Source: a virus
IMG/VR virus record: IMGVR_UViG_3300047443_000066
Span: 1-31,645 of that record
Direction: 5' to 3' (one strand)
DNA length: 31,645 bases
Shown: positions 6,112-14,252 of the stretch, piece after piece
Numbering within the stretch: the first letter of the stretch is position 1
How the letters are laid out: every line of letters starts with the position of its first letter
The notes under the pieces: generated by a model
The model's database searches: none
What the model saw: the letters and a program-made list of their open reading frames with translations, nothing else
Told to the model about the DNA's origin: nothing
Program-made: the position numbers and the translations under genes

Positions 6112-6815
6112 CCGTGCTGTCCCTCGTCGTCGCCGAGGTGTTCGGGCCCACCGTCCAAGGTGAGGGCCCGTCCACCGGCCGGCGCGCGTCGTTCATCCGG
6201 CTCGGTGCCTGCAACCTCCACTGCACCTGGTGCGACACCCCGTACACGTGGGACGCGTCCCGGTTCGACCTGCGCAAGCAGCTCAAGCGCATGCCCGTGG
6301 ACGAGATCGTTGCCCGGGCGCTGGAGGGCAACCCGGCCATCGTGGTCATCACCGGTGGGGAGCCGCTGCTGCACCAGCGGCGCCCCGGCTGGCTCGCTTT
6401 GCTGGACCAGCTCACCGAGGCCGGCGTCGAGATCGAGGTGGAGACGAACGGCACCATCGCCCCCACGCCGGAAACGGTGTGGCGGGTCAGCCGCTTCAAC
6501 GTCTCCCCGAAGCTCGCGCACGCCGGTGACCCGGAAGAGGCCCGTATCCGCCCCGACGCCCTCCAGGCCCTGGTGAAGACCGGGCGGGCCGCCTTCAAGT
6601 TCGTGTGCGCCACCGACACGGACGTTGACGAGGTCGCGGAGGTGGCCGCCCGCCTGGGCCTGCCGGCCCGCATGGTGTGGGTCATGCCGGAGGGCACCAA
6701 CACGGCCGACCTGTGCGAGCACCTGGCCGCCATCGCCGACCCCGCCATCGCGGCCGGCTTCAACCTGACCACCCGCCTCCACGTGCACGCGTGGGGGAAC
6801 GAGAGGGCACGATGA
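6108..6815 (+). CDS. queE: 7-carboxy-7-deazaguanine synthase QueE (radical SAM)
   Basis: The protein has 235 residues. The GTG at 6108 overlaps the queD stop by GTGA; another GTG at 6114 is possible. It is a radical SAM enzyme that converts 6-carboxytetrahydropterin to 7-carboxy-7-deazaguanine. The cluster motif is CNLHCTWC, with Cys35, Cys39 and Cys42, the plain CxxxCxxC form. EVFGPTVQGEGPSTG near the N-terminus and ITGGEPLL (about residues 81-88) are QueE and SAM-binding signatures. WVMPEG near residue 188 also fits. The C-terminus overlaps folE by ATGA. All catalytic residues appear intact. Confidence 0.94.
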   Translation: MTVLSLVVAEVFGPTVQGEGPSTGRRASFIRLGACNLHCTWCDTPYTWDASRFDLRKQLKRMPVDEIVARALEGNPAIVVITGGEPLLHQRRPGWLALLDQLTEAGVEIEVETNGTIAPTPETVWRVSRFNVSPKLAHAGDPEEARIRPDALQALVKTGRAAFKFVCATDTDVDEVAEVAARLGLPARMVWVMPEGTNTADLCEHLAAIADPAIAAGFNLTTRLHVHAWGNERAR

Positions 6816-7408
6816 CTCTTAACCCCTCACCCCGTGCCGCGGCCGCCCGCAAGTTCACCGCTGGCCTGAACGCCTGGTTCGAGGCTCGCGGCCTGGACCC
6901 CGACGGCCCGGCCCTGTCCGGCACCCCGGGCCGAGTGTTGCGCGCCCTGGACGAGTTCACCGCCGGGTACGAGGACGACCCCGCCCGGCACCTCGCGCGC
7001 GTGTTCCCTGTGGAACATTCCGGGGAGCCCATCGCCGTCACCGGCGTGCCGTTCACGGCGCTCTGTGAGCACCACATGCTGCCGTTCAGCGGCACCGCCG
7101 ACATCGCGTACCTGCCCAAGCCCGGCGCCCCCGTCGCTGGCCTGTCCAAGCTCCCGAGGGTGCTGGACGTGTACGCGAAGCGTCTGCAGACCCAGGAGCA
7201 GATCACCCAGCAGGTGACCGCGGCCCTGGACGAGCACCTGGAATCCCTCGGCGCGGCCTGCGTCATCCGCTCCGAACACGGCTGCCTCGCCCTGCGCGGC
7301 GCCCGTAAGCCCGGCTCGCAGATGGTTACCGCCTCGTACACGGGCCGGTTCCTCAACGACCCGCAGGCCCGCGCCGAGCTGCACACCCTGTTCAACGCCC
7401 GCGCGTAG
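6812..7408 (+). CDS. folE: GTP cyclohydrolase I FolE
   Basis: The protein has 198 residues. It opens the pathway by converting GTP to dihydroneopterin triphosphate. Motifs in order are GTPGRV, CEHHMLPFSG with zinc ligands Cys85 and His88, IAYLPK, GLSKLPR, RLQTQEQIT and HGCLALRG with the third zinc ligand Cys158. The family's SEHGC..RG block is kept. It closes the operon of overlapping genes. A 13-nt gap with GGGAGG then leads into the packaging genes, so the two modules may share a transcript. A phage-borne FolE lets deazaguanine synthesis run without drawing on the host folate enzyme. Confidence 0.95.
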   Translation: MTLNPSPRAAAARKFTAGLNAWFEARGLDPDGPALSGTPGRVLRALDEFTAGYEDDPARHLARVFPVEHSGEPIAVTGVPFTALCEHHMLPFSGTADIAYLPKPGAPVAGLSKLPRVLDVYAKRLQTQEQITQQVTAALDEHLESLGAACVIRSEHGCLALRGARKPGSQMVTASYTGRFLNDPQARAELHTLFNARA

Positions 7409-7421
7409 GGAGGTTGCCGCC

Positions 7422-7763
7422 ATGGCGGAGGAACCCGACGGCGTTCTGCCGACCGACGACCCCCGCGCCGTGCAGGCCCTCCAGCTGCGCCTCGCGGGCG
7501 TCGACTGGCACACCATCGCCGACCGGCTCGACTTCCCGGACGTGGTGGACGCCATCGACGCCGCTACGGCGGTCGCCGACACCCAGTTCGACGGCATCTC
7601 GATGGACCCCCTGCGGGTCCTGCAACTCCTGCGCCTTGACCGGCTCCAGGCCGCGGTGTGGCCCGCAGCGATGAAGGGCGACCTCAAGGCCGTCGACGCC
7701 GTCCTGTCCATCGACGACCGCCGTACCCGGGCCCTGCGCCTCAACCAGCGGAGCCGGGATTGA
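7422..7763 (+). CDS. Helix-turn-helix protein, small-terminase-like
   Basis: The protein has 113 residues; GGGAGG 8 nt before ATG is a strong ribosome site. Residues 18-38 (LQLRLAGVDWHTIADRLDF) form a helix-turn-helix as in small terminase subunits. The second half, with LLRLDRLQAAVWPAAMKGD and AVDAVLSIDDRRTRAL, matches a block common in actinophage genes just before terL. It probably recognises DNA for packaging. The next gene overlaps it by TTGA. Which of the two is the true small terminase cannot be told from sequence alone. Confidence 0.65.
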   Translation: MAEEPDGVLPTDDPRAVQALQLRLAGVDWHTIADRLDFPDVVDAIDAATAVADTQFDGISMDPLRVLQLLRLDRLQAAVWPAAMKGDLKAVDAVLSIDDRRTRALRLNQRSRD

Positions 7764-8350
7764 GCGGCCTGCGCCCCAAGCACGCCGGCGCCGGCAAACC
7801 GCGCTGTGGGGCCCAGAAACGGCAGGGCGCCCCTGGTGACACCTGCACCCTGGTGGCCGGGTTCGGTACCGACCACGTCGGTATCGGCCGGTGCAAGTTC
7901 CACGGCGGCAACACCCGCAACCAGCGGGTCGCGGCCCGCACGGAACTCGCCGACCTTGAGGCCCGCCAGGTGCTCGCCACGCTGGAAGTCACCCCGGTCG
8001 GTGACCCGTTCGCCGCCCTGTCCCGCCTCGCCGGCCAGGTCGTCGCCTGGCAGGAGGCCATCAGCAGCATTGTCAACCAGCTCGGTGACCGCATCCGCTA
8101 CGAAGGCGCCTCCGGCTCCGAGCAGCTGCGCGCCGAAATCGCCCTCTACGAGAGGGCCATGGACCGTACCGGCCAGATCCTCGGCTTGATCGCCAAGCTC
8201 AACATCGAGGACCGCATGGCCCGGGTCACCGAACGCCAGGCGGACGCGCTCGTGTCCGCCCTGGAGGCAGCGCTGGCCGCGGCCGGCGTGACCGGCACGG
8301 CCGCGGACGACGCCCGTAAGGCCGCCGCCCGCCACCTGCGCGCCGTCTAA
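7760..8350 (+). CDS. Putative terminase small subunit with N-terminal Cys/His motif
   Basis: The protein has 196 residues. The TTG at 7760 is chosen because it overlaps the upstream stop by 4 nt and no ATG or GTG lies before the conserved region. The N-terminus has a Cys/His arrangement, KPRCGAQ, then CTLVAGFGTDH, then GRCKFHGG, a signature often seen in actinophage proteins just before terL. It may bind zinc. The rest is predicted helical with a long amphipathic segment. Together with the preceding gene it probably forms the DNA-recognition part of the packaging motor. A homing-endonuclease-like role is less likely because no HNH triad is seen. Confidence 0.6.
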   Translation: MSGLRPKHAGAGKPRCGAQKRQGAPGDTCTLVAGFGTDHVGIGRCKFHGGNTRNQRVAARTELADLEARQVLATLEVTPVGDPFAALSRLAGQVVAWQEAISSIVNQLGDRIRYEGASGSEQLRAEIALYERAMDRTGQILGLIAKLNIEDRMARVTERQADALVSALEAALAAAGVTGTAADDARKAAARHLRAV

Positions 8351-8381
8351 CCCCCCTCACCCTCACCCCTCGGAGCAACAC

Positions 8382-8849
8382 GTGCAGCTCGACGCAGAAC
8401 TCGCCCTCGACGAATGGGAAAGCGCCTTCAAGGCGCAGCAGGAGCTGGCGGTCACCGCCGCCATCGCAGCGTTCCCCTTCTTGGGGCGGATGGGCTACCC
8501 CACCGGCTGCTGCGACCTGCGGATGGAGTGGGAGCAGGACGGGCTCGGCGAGGGCACCGTGTGCGTCGACGACCAGGCCCGCGGCTCCGTCGAGTTCAAG
8601 GGCATGCCGCATGAGCCCGTCGGTAAGGCCATCGACGAGCTGATGGGCAAAGGCTGGTTCCAGGACGCACCCGACGGAATCGCCGCCGCTGGCCCCGGCA
8701 CCTACTGGTGGGACGACGAGGACCACGGGGGCGAGTGGGAGATCAAGGTCACCGACGAGGGCCGCCTGGAGGTGCACATGGACTTCATGCGCATCCCCGA
8801 CATCCTCGGCGTGCTGGACACCCTGCACACCGCCCTCACTGCCAGGTAG
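8382..8849 (+). CDS. Unknown protein inserted between small and large terminase genes
   Basis: The protein has 155 residues with a GTG start and only a weak upstream CGGAG. It is acidic and Trp/Gly/Asp-rich, with segments such as MEWEQDGLGEGTVCVDD and YWWDDEDHGGEWEIKV that suggest beta structure. No known fold is recognised. Its codon usage resembles its neighbours, so it does not look like a recent insertion. It stops 23 nt before the terL start, and its position suggests co-expression with packaging genes. Confidence 0.6.
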   Translation: MQLDAELALDEWESAFKAQQELAVTAAIAAFPFLGRMGYPTGCCDLRMEWEQDGLGEGTVCVDDQARGSVEFKGMPHEPVGKAIDELMGKGWFQDAPDGIAAAGPGTYWWDDEDHGGEWEIKVTDEGRLEVHMDFMRIPDILGVLDTLHTALTAR

Positions 8850-8872
8850 ACACCCGGGAGGAGGCGCCCGAG

Positions 8873-10495
8873 GTGTCCAGCGACATGGACGCGCTCGCGC
8901 TGGCCGCCGACCGTCTGGAGGGCCGCAGCGCCGCTGCCGACCGCTACCCCACCCCGCACGACCTTGCCGAGGATCTGGACCCGCACGTCGTTCTCACGCC
9001 CGCGCTGGACCTCCTCGACCAGAACCTGATGGACGTGGCCGACGGACGATGCCGCCGGCTGATTTGGACGATGCCGCCGCAGGAAGGGAAGAGCCAGAGA
9101 GTCAGCCGGACGTTCCCGGCGTGGCTGCTGGCCCGGAACCCGGACCTGCGCGTCGCCATCGCCTCGTACGAACTGGGAACCGCCCGCCGGTGGGGCCGTG
9201 CGATCCGCAACGACATCACCGGCAACCCCGACAAGTTCGGGATGCAGGTCCGCCGCGACACCTCCTCCGCGCAGGAGTGGCAGATCCAGGACCACGACGG
9301 CGGCGTCTACTCGGTCGGTGTCGCCGGTGCACTGACCGGCCGTCCGGTCGATGTGCTGATCATTGACGACCCCATCAAGGACCGCGCGCAGGCCGAATCG
9401 CAGGTCTACCGGGACCGTGTATGGGACTTCTGGACCGACACCGCCCGCACTCGATTCGGCCCGGAGACCCGCGTCATTGTGGTGCTCACCCGGTGGCACG
9501 AGGACGACCTTGCCGGGCGGCTGCTGGCCGGTGATGTGCGCGGCGAGTGGCGGCACGTCAACGTCCCCGCGCAGGCCGACCACGACCCGAACAAGGGCGA
9601 GATTGACCCGCTCGGCCGGGCCCCCGGCGAGTACCTGCTGTCGGCCCGTGGCCGCACCCCCAAGGACTGGGAAGACACCAGGACCGACGTCGGCTCCCGC
9701 ACGTGGAACGCCCTCTACCAGGGCCGCCCGTCCCCGACGTCCGGTGACGTGTGGAAGCGGCAGTGGTGGCGCCGCTACGGCACCCCGCCGTGGTCCCAGC
9801 ACCCCACCCAGGCGGACGCCTACTGGGTCGAGGAGTTCGACCAGCTGGTCATGTCGTGGGACATGGCGTTCAAGGACACGAAGAGCAGCGACTACGTAGT
9901 CGGGCAGGTGTGGGCCCGCAAGGGCGCGAACGTCTACCTGCTGGACCAGATACGCAAGCGGCTGTCCTTCACGGACACCGTGAAGGCGTTCCAGGCCCTC
10001 GTCGGCCGCTGGCCGCAGGCCACCGCGAAGCTCGTCGAGGACAAAGCCAACGGCACCGCCGTCATCAGCACACTCAAGAGCAAGATCCCCGGCATCATCG
10101 CGGTCACTCCGACCGAGTCCAAGTACGCCCGCGCCAACGCCGTTTCACCGGTCATCGAGGCCGGTAACGCGTTCCTGCCGGAGTCGGAGATCGCCTTGTT
10201 CGACCCGGACGAACTCGTCGACGAGGCCGCGGGCTTCCCGAACTCCGCCCACGACGACCAGGTCGACGCCACCAGTCAGGCCCTGGCGTACCTGCTCCTG
10301 GACCAAACCGGCGCGCACGCGTGGATCAACCACTTCCGGGCCAAGGTCGAGGCCGCCCAGGGCGAACCCGACCCACAGCCGGAGTCCGAACCCGCCGAGG
10401 AGGCCTCCGCGCCCCCGGAGCCGGCCGACCCCGAAGAGGACGCGGCCGCCGCCCGTAAACGCGCCCGTGACGCCCGCTTCCGGGACCAGAGATGA
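8873..10495 (+). CDS. terL: Terminase large subunit (packaging ATPase and nuclease)
   Basis: The protein has 540 residues. The GTG at 8873 is set by GGGAGGAG ending 9 nt upstream; an ATG at 8885 is the alternative. The ATPase domain carries a Walker A-like PPQEGKSQR (about residues 66-74) and Walker B VDVLIIDDP (about 158-166). An LTRWHEDDLAGR block fits the coupling region. The RNase H-like nuclease domain shows MSWDMAFKD (about 326), EDKANGTAV (about 389) and HDDQVDATSQAL (about 461), supplying the acidic metal ligands. The last 60 residues are an acidic, Pro/Glu-rich tail ending in basic residues. It docks on the portal encoded downstream and cuts and pumps phage DNA. Confidence 0.95.
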   Translation: MSSDMDALALAADRLEGRSAAADRYPTPHDLAEDLDPHVVLTPALDLLDQNLMDVADGRCRRLIWTMPPQEGKSQRVSRTFPAWLLARNPDLRVAIASYELGTARRWGRAIRNDITGNPDKFGMQVRRDTSSAQEWQIQDHDGGVYSVGVAGALTGRPVDVLIIDDPIKDRAQAESQVYRDRVWDFWTDTARTRFGPETRVIVVLTRWHEDDLAGRLLAGDVRGEWRHVNVPAQADHDPNKGEIDPLGRAPGEYLLSARGRTPKDWEDTRTDVGSRTWNALYQGRPSPTSGDVWKRQWWRRYGTPPWSQHPTQADAYWVEEFDQLVMSWDMAFKDTKSSDYVVGQVWARKGANVYLLDQIRKRLSFTDTVKAFQALVGRWPQATAKLVEDKANGTAVISTLKSKIPGIIAVTPTESKYARANAVSPVIEAGNAFLPESEIALFDPDELVDEAAGFPNSAHDDQVDATSQALAYLLLDQTGAHAWINHFRAKVEAAQGEPDPQPESEPAEEASAPPEPADPEEDAAAARKRARDARFRDQR

Positions 10496-10515
10496 CCCCT
10501 CAAGGAGGCCACGCG

Positions 10516-10560
10516 ATGGCGTCGCTACACGTCCCTATCGAATGCCCGGCGGCGTCATGA
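10516..10560 (+). CDS. Possible 14-codon leader peptide coupled to the next gene
   Basis: An ATG at 10516 with AAGGAGG about 7 nt upstream opens a frame of 14 codons ending in TGA. The stop overlaps the next gene's ATG as ATGA (10557-10560). The strong ribosome site has no other gene to serve at that spacing, and the next gene lacks its own. Translation coupling is therefore plausible. The peptide itself has no recognisable feature. Confidence 0.35.
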   Translation: MASLHVPIECPAAS

Positions 10561-10772
10561 GCGAGCCGGCCGCGAAGGCATCACACCGGGCGGTGCGGCA
10601 GGAGTTCGTCATCACCCGCGCCGACGGCACGACCGTTGACCTCGGCGTCGGCGTCTACTGGCACCGCAACCCCCTCCGCCGCCTCTGGTGGCGCCTGTGG
10701 GGCCAGCCCCGCTTCAACCGCCGTGCAGCAGCGGCTAACCGAGACGCGGCACGGGCCGCTAAGGAGAGGTAG
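10557..10772 (+). CDS. Small basic protein, function unknown
   Basis: The protein has 71 residues. The ATG at 10557 is preferred because of its 4-nt overlap with the leader frame; an in-frame ATG at 10542 would add five residues. The first half looks beta-rich (EFVITRADGTTVDLGVGVYW). The second half is strongly basic and Trp-rich (LRRLWWRLWGQP, then an RRAAAANRDAAR helix), suggesting membrane or nucleic-acid contact. No family is recognised. It ends 2 nt before the next gene. Confidence 0.5.
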   Translation: MSEPAAKASHRAVRQEFVITRADGTTVDLGVGVYWHRNPLRRLWWRLWGQPRFNRRAAAANRDAARAAKER

Positions 10773-10774
10773 GA

Positions 10775-11413
10775 ATGGCCACCACGGTCGCATTCACCAG
10801 CAAGGGCCGCGAGGTTGTGGCCGGCCGGCTTATCGGCGCCACCCCGTCTCAGGCCGAACCGAAGAACATCGGGTGGGGGATCGGCGCCGGCACCGCCGCG
10901 GCAACCGACATCGCCCCGTTCCAGGAGGCCACCGAGGCCCGCGTCGTCGGTACCAGCTCCCAGGTGACCACGACGAGCACGAACGACACCTACCAGGTGG
11001 CCGGGACCATCACCTCGGCCAGCTCGCAGACGATCACCGAGACGTTCCTCAGCGACTCGGCGTCGAAGCCGGCGGCGACCACCCTGTCCGGCGCGATCGC
11101 CACCACCGGCGCCACGTCGATCAGCGTCACCTCCGCGGCGGGCTTCCCCGGCTCGGGCAACTACAACATCCAGGTCGACTCCGAGGTCATGACCGTGACC
11201 GCCGGGCAGGGCACCACCACGTGGACCGTGACCCGCGGCGTCAACGGCTCCACCGCGGCAACGCACTCCGGCGGCGCGACGGTCACCGGCGGCAACACGC
11301 CCGGCTCGTCCGCCGTGTCGAACGGATCGCTGTTCGTCCACGCCTCGTTCACCGGCCTCGCGCTCAACTCCGGCGACACCCTGACGGCCACCACGAAGCT
11401 GTCGTTCTCCTGA
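10775..11413 (+). CDS. Beta-rich virion-type protein with GATS-type domain
   Basis: The protein has 212 residues; AAGGAGAGGTAGG lies before ATG. It has no signal peptide and is rich in Thr, Ser and Gly, typical of phage structural proteins. Residues 102-171 form a module with GATSISV, an IQVDSEVMTV strand pair, TWTVTRGVNG and a closing HSGGATV. The same pattern occurs in the connector at 21857 and the tail protein at 23607. A head decoration or minor virion protein is the likeliest role, placed as it is between terL and portal. No direct homologue is named. Confidence 0.65.
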   Translation: MATTVAFTSKGREVVAGRLIGATPSQAEPKNIGWGIGAGTAAATDIAPFQEATEARVVGTSSQVTTTSTNDTYQVAGTITSASSQTITETFLSDSASKPAATTLSGAIATTGATSISVTSAAGFPGSGNYNIQVDSEVMTVTAGQGTTTWTVTRGVNGSTAATHSGGATVTGGNTPGSSAVSNGSLFVHASFTGLALNSGDTLTATTKLSFS

Positions 11414-11439
11414 CCGACCCCGCCGGCGGGAGGTGACCC

Positions 11440-13902
11440 GTGACGATCTCCGCCGTCGGTAGCCTCCAGCAGAACCGCGGTAGCGGCGTCAGCACCCTGA
11501 CCGTCTCCGGCGCCGTGGTGGGGAACGCCTGGCTGCTCATAGTGCGCGTCGCCGACCAGGCAATCGGCGTCTCCTCCATCACCGGTGGCGGACCCGGTAC
11601 CTGGACCCGGATCGCGTCGGTGGCGCAGGCGGTCGTTAACGGCACGATCGAGATATGGCTCGGCCAGATCACGTCGACGGCGTCGACGACGATCACCGCC
11701 TCCTTCAACTCCGACATCACCGGCGTGGCGACGGAGCTGTGCGCCGAACAGTTCTCCTCCAACCTCGCCAATACCGCCTGGACCGCGGACGGTACGGGTG
11801 GCAGCACCTCCGGCTCCGCCACCACGTCGGTCACCTGGTCCACGCTCACCCCGACCGCGGGCAAAGAGCTGTACATCGGGTACGCGTACGTCAGTAACAA
11901 CGTGGTGGCCGGGTCCACGAGCGGCTTCACCTACACCGTCACCGGCGCCGGTAACGGCGTGGTGTGGAACCCCGCCGTCACCGCGGCGGCCACACCGACC
12001 GCCACGCAGGACGTGTCGGGCAATGTCGCCACCCTCGCCGTCCTCGTCCGCGCCGCTGGCACGGTCGGCCTCGCCGGCACGGCCGCCTCGTCGACCGCGC
12101 TGGGCCGACGGCCCGGACCCATCTGGGTGGCGACCGGGACCAGCAGCGCGAGCATCACCCGGGCCGCGTCCATGGCTCGTAGTACGGCGGCAACGGCAAC
12201 GGCCGCAGTCAGCCGGGCCATCACCTGCCGCCTGGCCGTGACGGCGACGGCCGCGCGGAGCGTCGCAACCGCCACCGTGCGGGCGCTCCTCTTCGTGGCT
12301 GCCGTCGCTGGTATCGGCGCCGCGGCCCGCGCAGTTGGTCGTCCGCTCCCCGCGGCGGCCACCAGCACCGGCACGCTACGCCGCGGCGTCGGCCCGACCT
12401 TCCTCGCGGGGGCCGCCGGCAGCACCAGCGTGCGGCGGGCACTCGCGGCCGCCTTCCCCACCGCCCGCGCCGTCGGCGCAGCGCTCGTCCGCGGGCTGCA
12501 ACTCGGCCTCACCCGGGCCGCGCACGGCACCGGGCTTCTCGCTTACGTCCCCGGCCTCAACCTCACGGTCACCGGCACCGGGGCCGCGGTGACGGGTCGC
12601 GGTGTGGGCCGCGCCCTGACCGCGTCCGCGGCCGCCGCCGGCATCCTGCGGCGCGCGGCCAGCACGGTGGTCACCGCCCCCGTCGCGGCCGCCGGGACGA
12701 TCCGCCGGGCCGTGGCTCGCGCGTACGGCACCGCGGCCAACTCCGCGGCGGCCGCCAGCGCCCGGGCGACGCTCGCCCGCACCTACACGGCGACGGCGAC
12801 CGCGGCCGGCACGACGGCCCGAGCGGTCAGCCGGTACCTCGCTACGGCGGGCACCGCCACCGCGGGGCTGGCAACCGGTACGGCGCGACACGTCACCCTG
12901 GCCGTCGCGAGCGCAGTCGGCACCGCACTGACCGTCGGCCGGGCCTTGTACGCCATGCTCGCGGCCGGTGCCGCCGCGGCCGGCAACATCCGCCGGGCCC
13001 TCAACCGCACCCACACCACCGGGACGGCCACCAGTACCAGCGCCCTGGCCCGCACGGTAGGCACCAGCCTCCCAGCGACCTCGGAAGTCGACGGCTCGCT
13101 CCGTAGGGGCCTGGTACGCCCCCAGGTGGTCACAGCTACCGGAACCGCCGCGCTGGCCCGCCAGACGGCGCGACAGCTCGTTTTGGCGGCCACCGCGACC
13201 GCTGCCCGGGCGCTCACCTGGGCCCGAACCACCCTCCTCACTCTGACGGCCGCCGTGCACGGCGCTGGCGCCCTCGGGCGCAACGCCCAAACCACGCTGC
13301 CGGTATCGGGCACCGGCAGCGCCAGCATCACCCGCCGCGCCGGCGTCACCACCACGGCGGTCGCGGCCGCCAAGGGTGACATCACCCGATGGTTCGCACT
13401 GACCGTGTCGGGCATCGCGGCCGGTACCGGCGCCGTCCGCCGCGCGCTGGCACGCCCGTTCACCGCTGCGGTGTCCGCGCACCCGGCGATACGGTCCGCG
13501 GTTTACCTCGTTCTCGAGGCCGCGGCATCGCGCGCGGTGGTGGTGCTGCGGGCGGCCGCGCTGCGTCACACGGTGACGGCCACCACGACCGGGGCCCTTG
13601 TCCGCGGGGCGGCGCTGAACGCCCGTGCGAGCGCCCTTACCACCGCACTGGTCCGCCGGAACATCGGCCGGTCCACGACCACCACGGCGCACGGGGCGGC
13701 GTCCATGGGTACCGGCCGCGTCTTCGCGCTCCTCCTCGCGGCGGCCGCCGTCGCCGCGGTGGCGACGAGCGTGCACCTCATCCGCGCGCTGCGCGACCTC
13801 ACCCTGGCGGCCGCCGGGGTCGTCACCCGCTGGTCGGCCGGCGAGCCCGGCGCCACCTGGCGGGCCTGGCTCACCGGCGGCCGCTGGAACACCGACGAAT
13901 AG
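11440..13902 (+). CDS. 820-residue repeat protein with N-terminal beta domain, probable virion protein
   Basis: GTG at 11440 is fixed by GGGAGGTGA just upstream. Residues 1-210 are a Thr/Ser/Gly-rich beta domain resembling jelly-roll or Ig-like phage surface domains, with GPGTWTRI and SATTSVTWSTL segments. From about residue 215 to 800 the chain is a long run of degenerate units of about 18 residues with the loose pattern A-x-x-R-x-L-x-A-T-A-x-A-x-G-x-L-x-R. Composition is dominated by Ala, Thr, Arg and Val with almost no acidic residues. The end (WRAWLTGGRWNTDE) is not repeated. The charge could favour DNA or membrane contact, but function is unknown. Its position among head genes suggests a virion component. 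Confidence 0.7.
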   Translation: MTISAVGSLQQNRGSGVSTLTVSGAVVGNAWLLIVRVADQAIGVSSITGGGPGTWTRIASVAQAVVNGTIEIWLGQITSTASTTITASFNSDITGVATELCAEQFSSNLANTAWTADGTGGSTSGSATTSVTWSTLTPTAGKELYIGYAYVSNNVVAGSTSGFTYTVTGAGNGVVWNPAVTAAATPTATQDVSGNVATLAVLVRAAGTVGLAGTAASSTALGRRPGPIWVATGTSSASITRAASMARSTAATATAAVSRAITCRLAVTATAARSVATATVRALLFVAAVAGIGAAARAVGRPLPAAATSTGTLRRGVGPTFLAGAAGSTSVRRALAAAFPTARAVGAALVRGLQLGLTRAAHGTGLLAYVPGLNLTVTGTGAAVTGRGVGRALTASAAAAGILRRAASTVVTAPVAAAGTIRRAVARAYGTAANSAAAASARATLARTYTATATAAGTTARAVSRYLATAGTATAGLATGTARHVTLAVASAVGTALTVGRALYAMLAAGAAAAGNIRRALNRTHTTGTATSTSALARTVGTSLPATSEVDGSLRRGLVRPQVVTATGTAALARQTARQLVLAATATAARALTWARTTLLTLTAAVHGAGALGRNAQTTLPVSGTGSASITRRAGVTTTAVAAAKGDITRWFALTVSGIAAGTGAVRRALARPFTAAVSAHPAIRSAVYLVLEAAASRAVVVLRAAALRHTVTATTTGALVRGAALNARASALTTALVRRNIGRSTTTTAHGAASMGTGRVFALLLAAAAVAAVATSVHLIRALRDLTLAAAGVVTRWSAGEPGATWRAWLTGGRWNTDE
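12080..13850 (+). repeat. Degenerate 54-bp coding repeats within the 820-residue protein
   Basis: About 25-30 units of roughly 18 codons can be marked by a recurring Arg or Arg-Arg followed by Ala, an Ala/Thr run and Gly. Examples of unit ends are AGILRR, AGTIRR, AGNIRR, VDGSLRR and GTGAVRR. Unit length varies by a few codons and nucleotide identity is low, so the array is old rather than a fresh expansion. Boundaries are approximate. Confidence 0.65.
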
Positions 13903-13916
13903 CAGGGGAGACCCGG

Positions 13917-14237
13917 GTGCAGAGCGTCGACCGCGACTCCCGCCAGTACGTGCAGGCCCATGTGGACGTCACCGTCGCTGGCCAGCCGTTCAACCCCACC
14001 GCGGACCCCGTGGAGTTCGCCTTCGCGGCTGTCGGTGGCCGACCCGCCACCTGGTACACGGGCGGCTGGGACGGCATCGAGCCGATACCCGGCACCAACG
14101 CGTACAGGGCGCAAGTCCTCGTGGGGCCCGGCAGCAGCGGCCCGGCCCTCGCGCCCGGCCGGTACGCCGTGTGGCTGCGCATCACCGACAACCCCGAGCA
14201 GCCCGTCATGTCCGTCGGGCAACTCGTCGTCACCTGA
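13917..14237 (+). CDS. Small conserved phage structural-region protein
   Basis: The protein has 106 residues with a GTG start preceded by GGGGAG. Its layout (FNPTADPVEFAFA, then WYTGGWDG, VLVGPGSSG, YAVWLRITDNPEQPV and GQLVV) is that of a small beta-sandwich protein often encoded beside actinophage repeat or fibre genes. Segments such as RYAVWLRITD and NPEQPVMSVG resemble extracellular domain edges. It follows the repeat protein by 14 nt and may pair with it. Function is unknown; an attachment or decoration role is a guess. Confidence 0.55.
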   Translation: MQSVDRDSRQYVQAHVDVTVAGQPFNPTADPVEFAFAAVGGRPATWYTGGWDGIEPIPGTNAYRAQVLVGPGSSGPALAPGRYAVWLRITDNPEQPVMSVGQLVVT

Positions 14238-14252
14238 CCGGAGGAGACCGGA

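Noticed and set aside
2447-7408. Host chromosomal queuosine gene cluster
   Set aside because: A tRNA queuosine pathway would use a classical Tgt with a zinc site, normally with QueF and QueA. Here the transglycosylases are DpdA-like and the cluster lies directly beside terminase genes.
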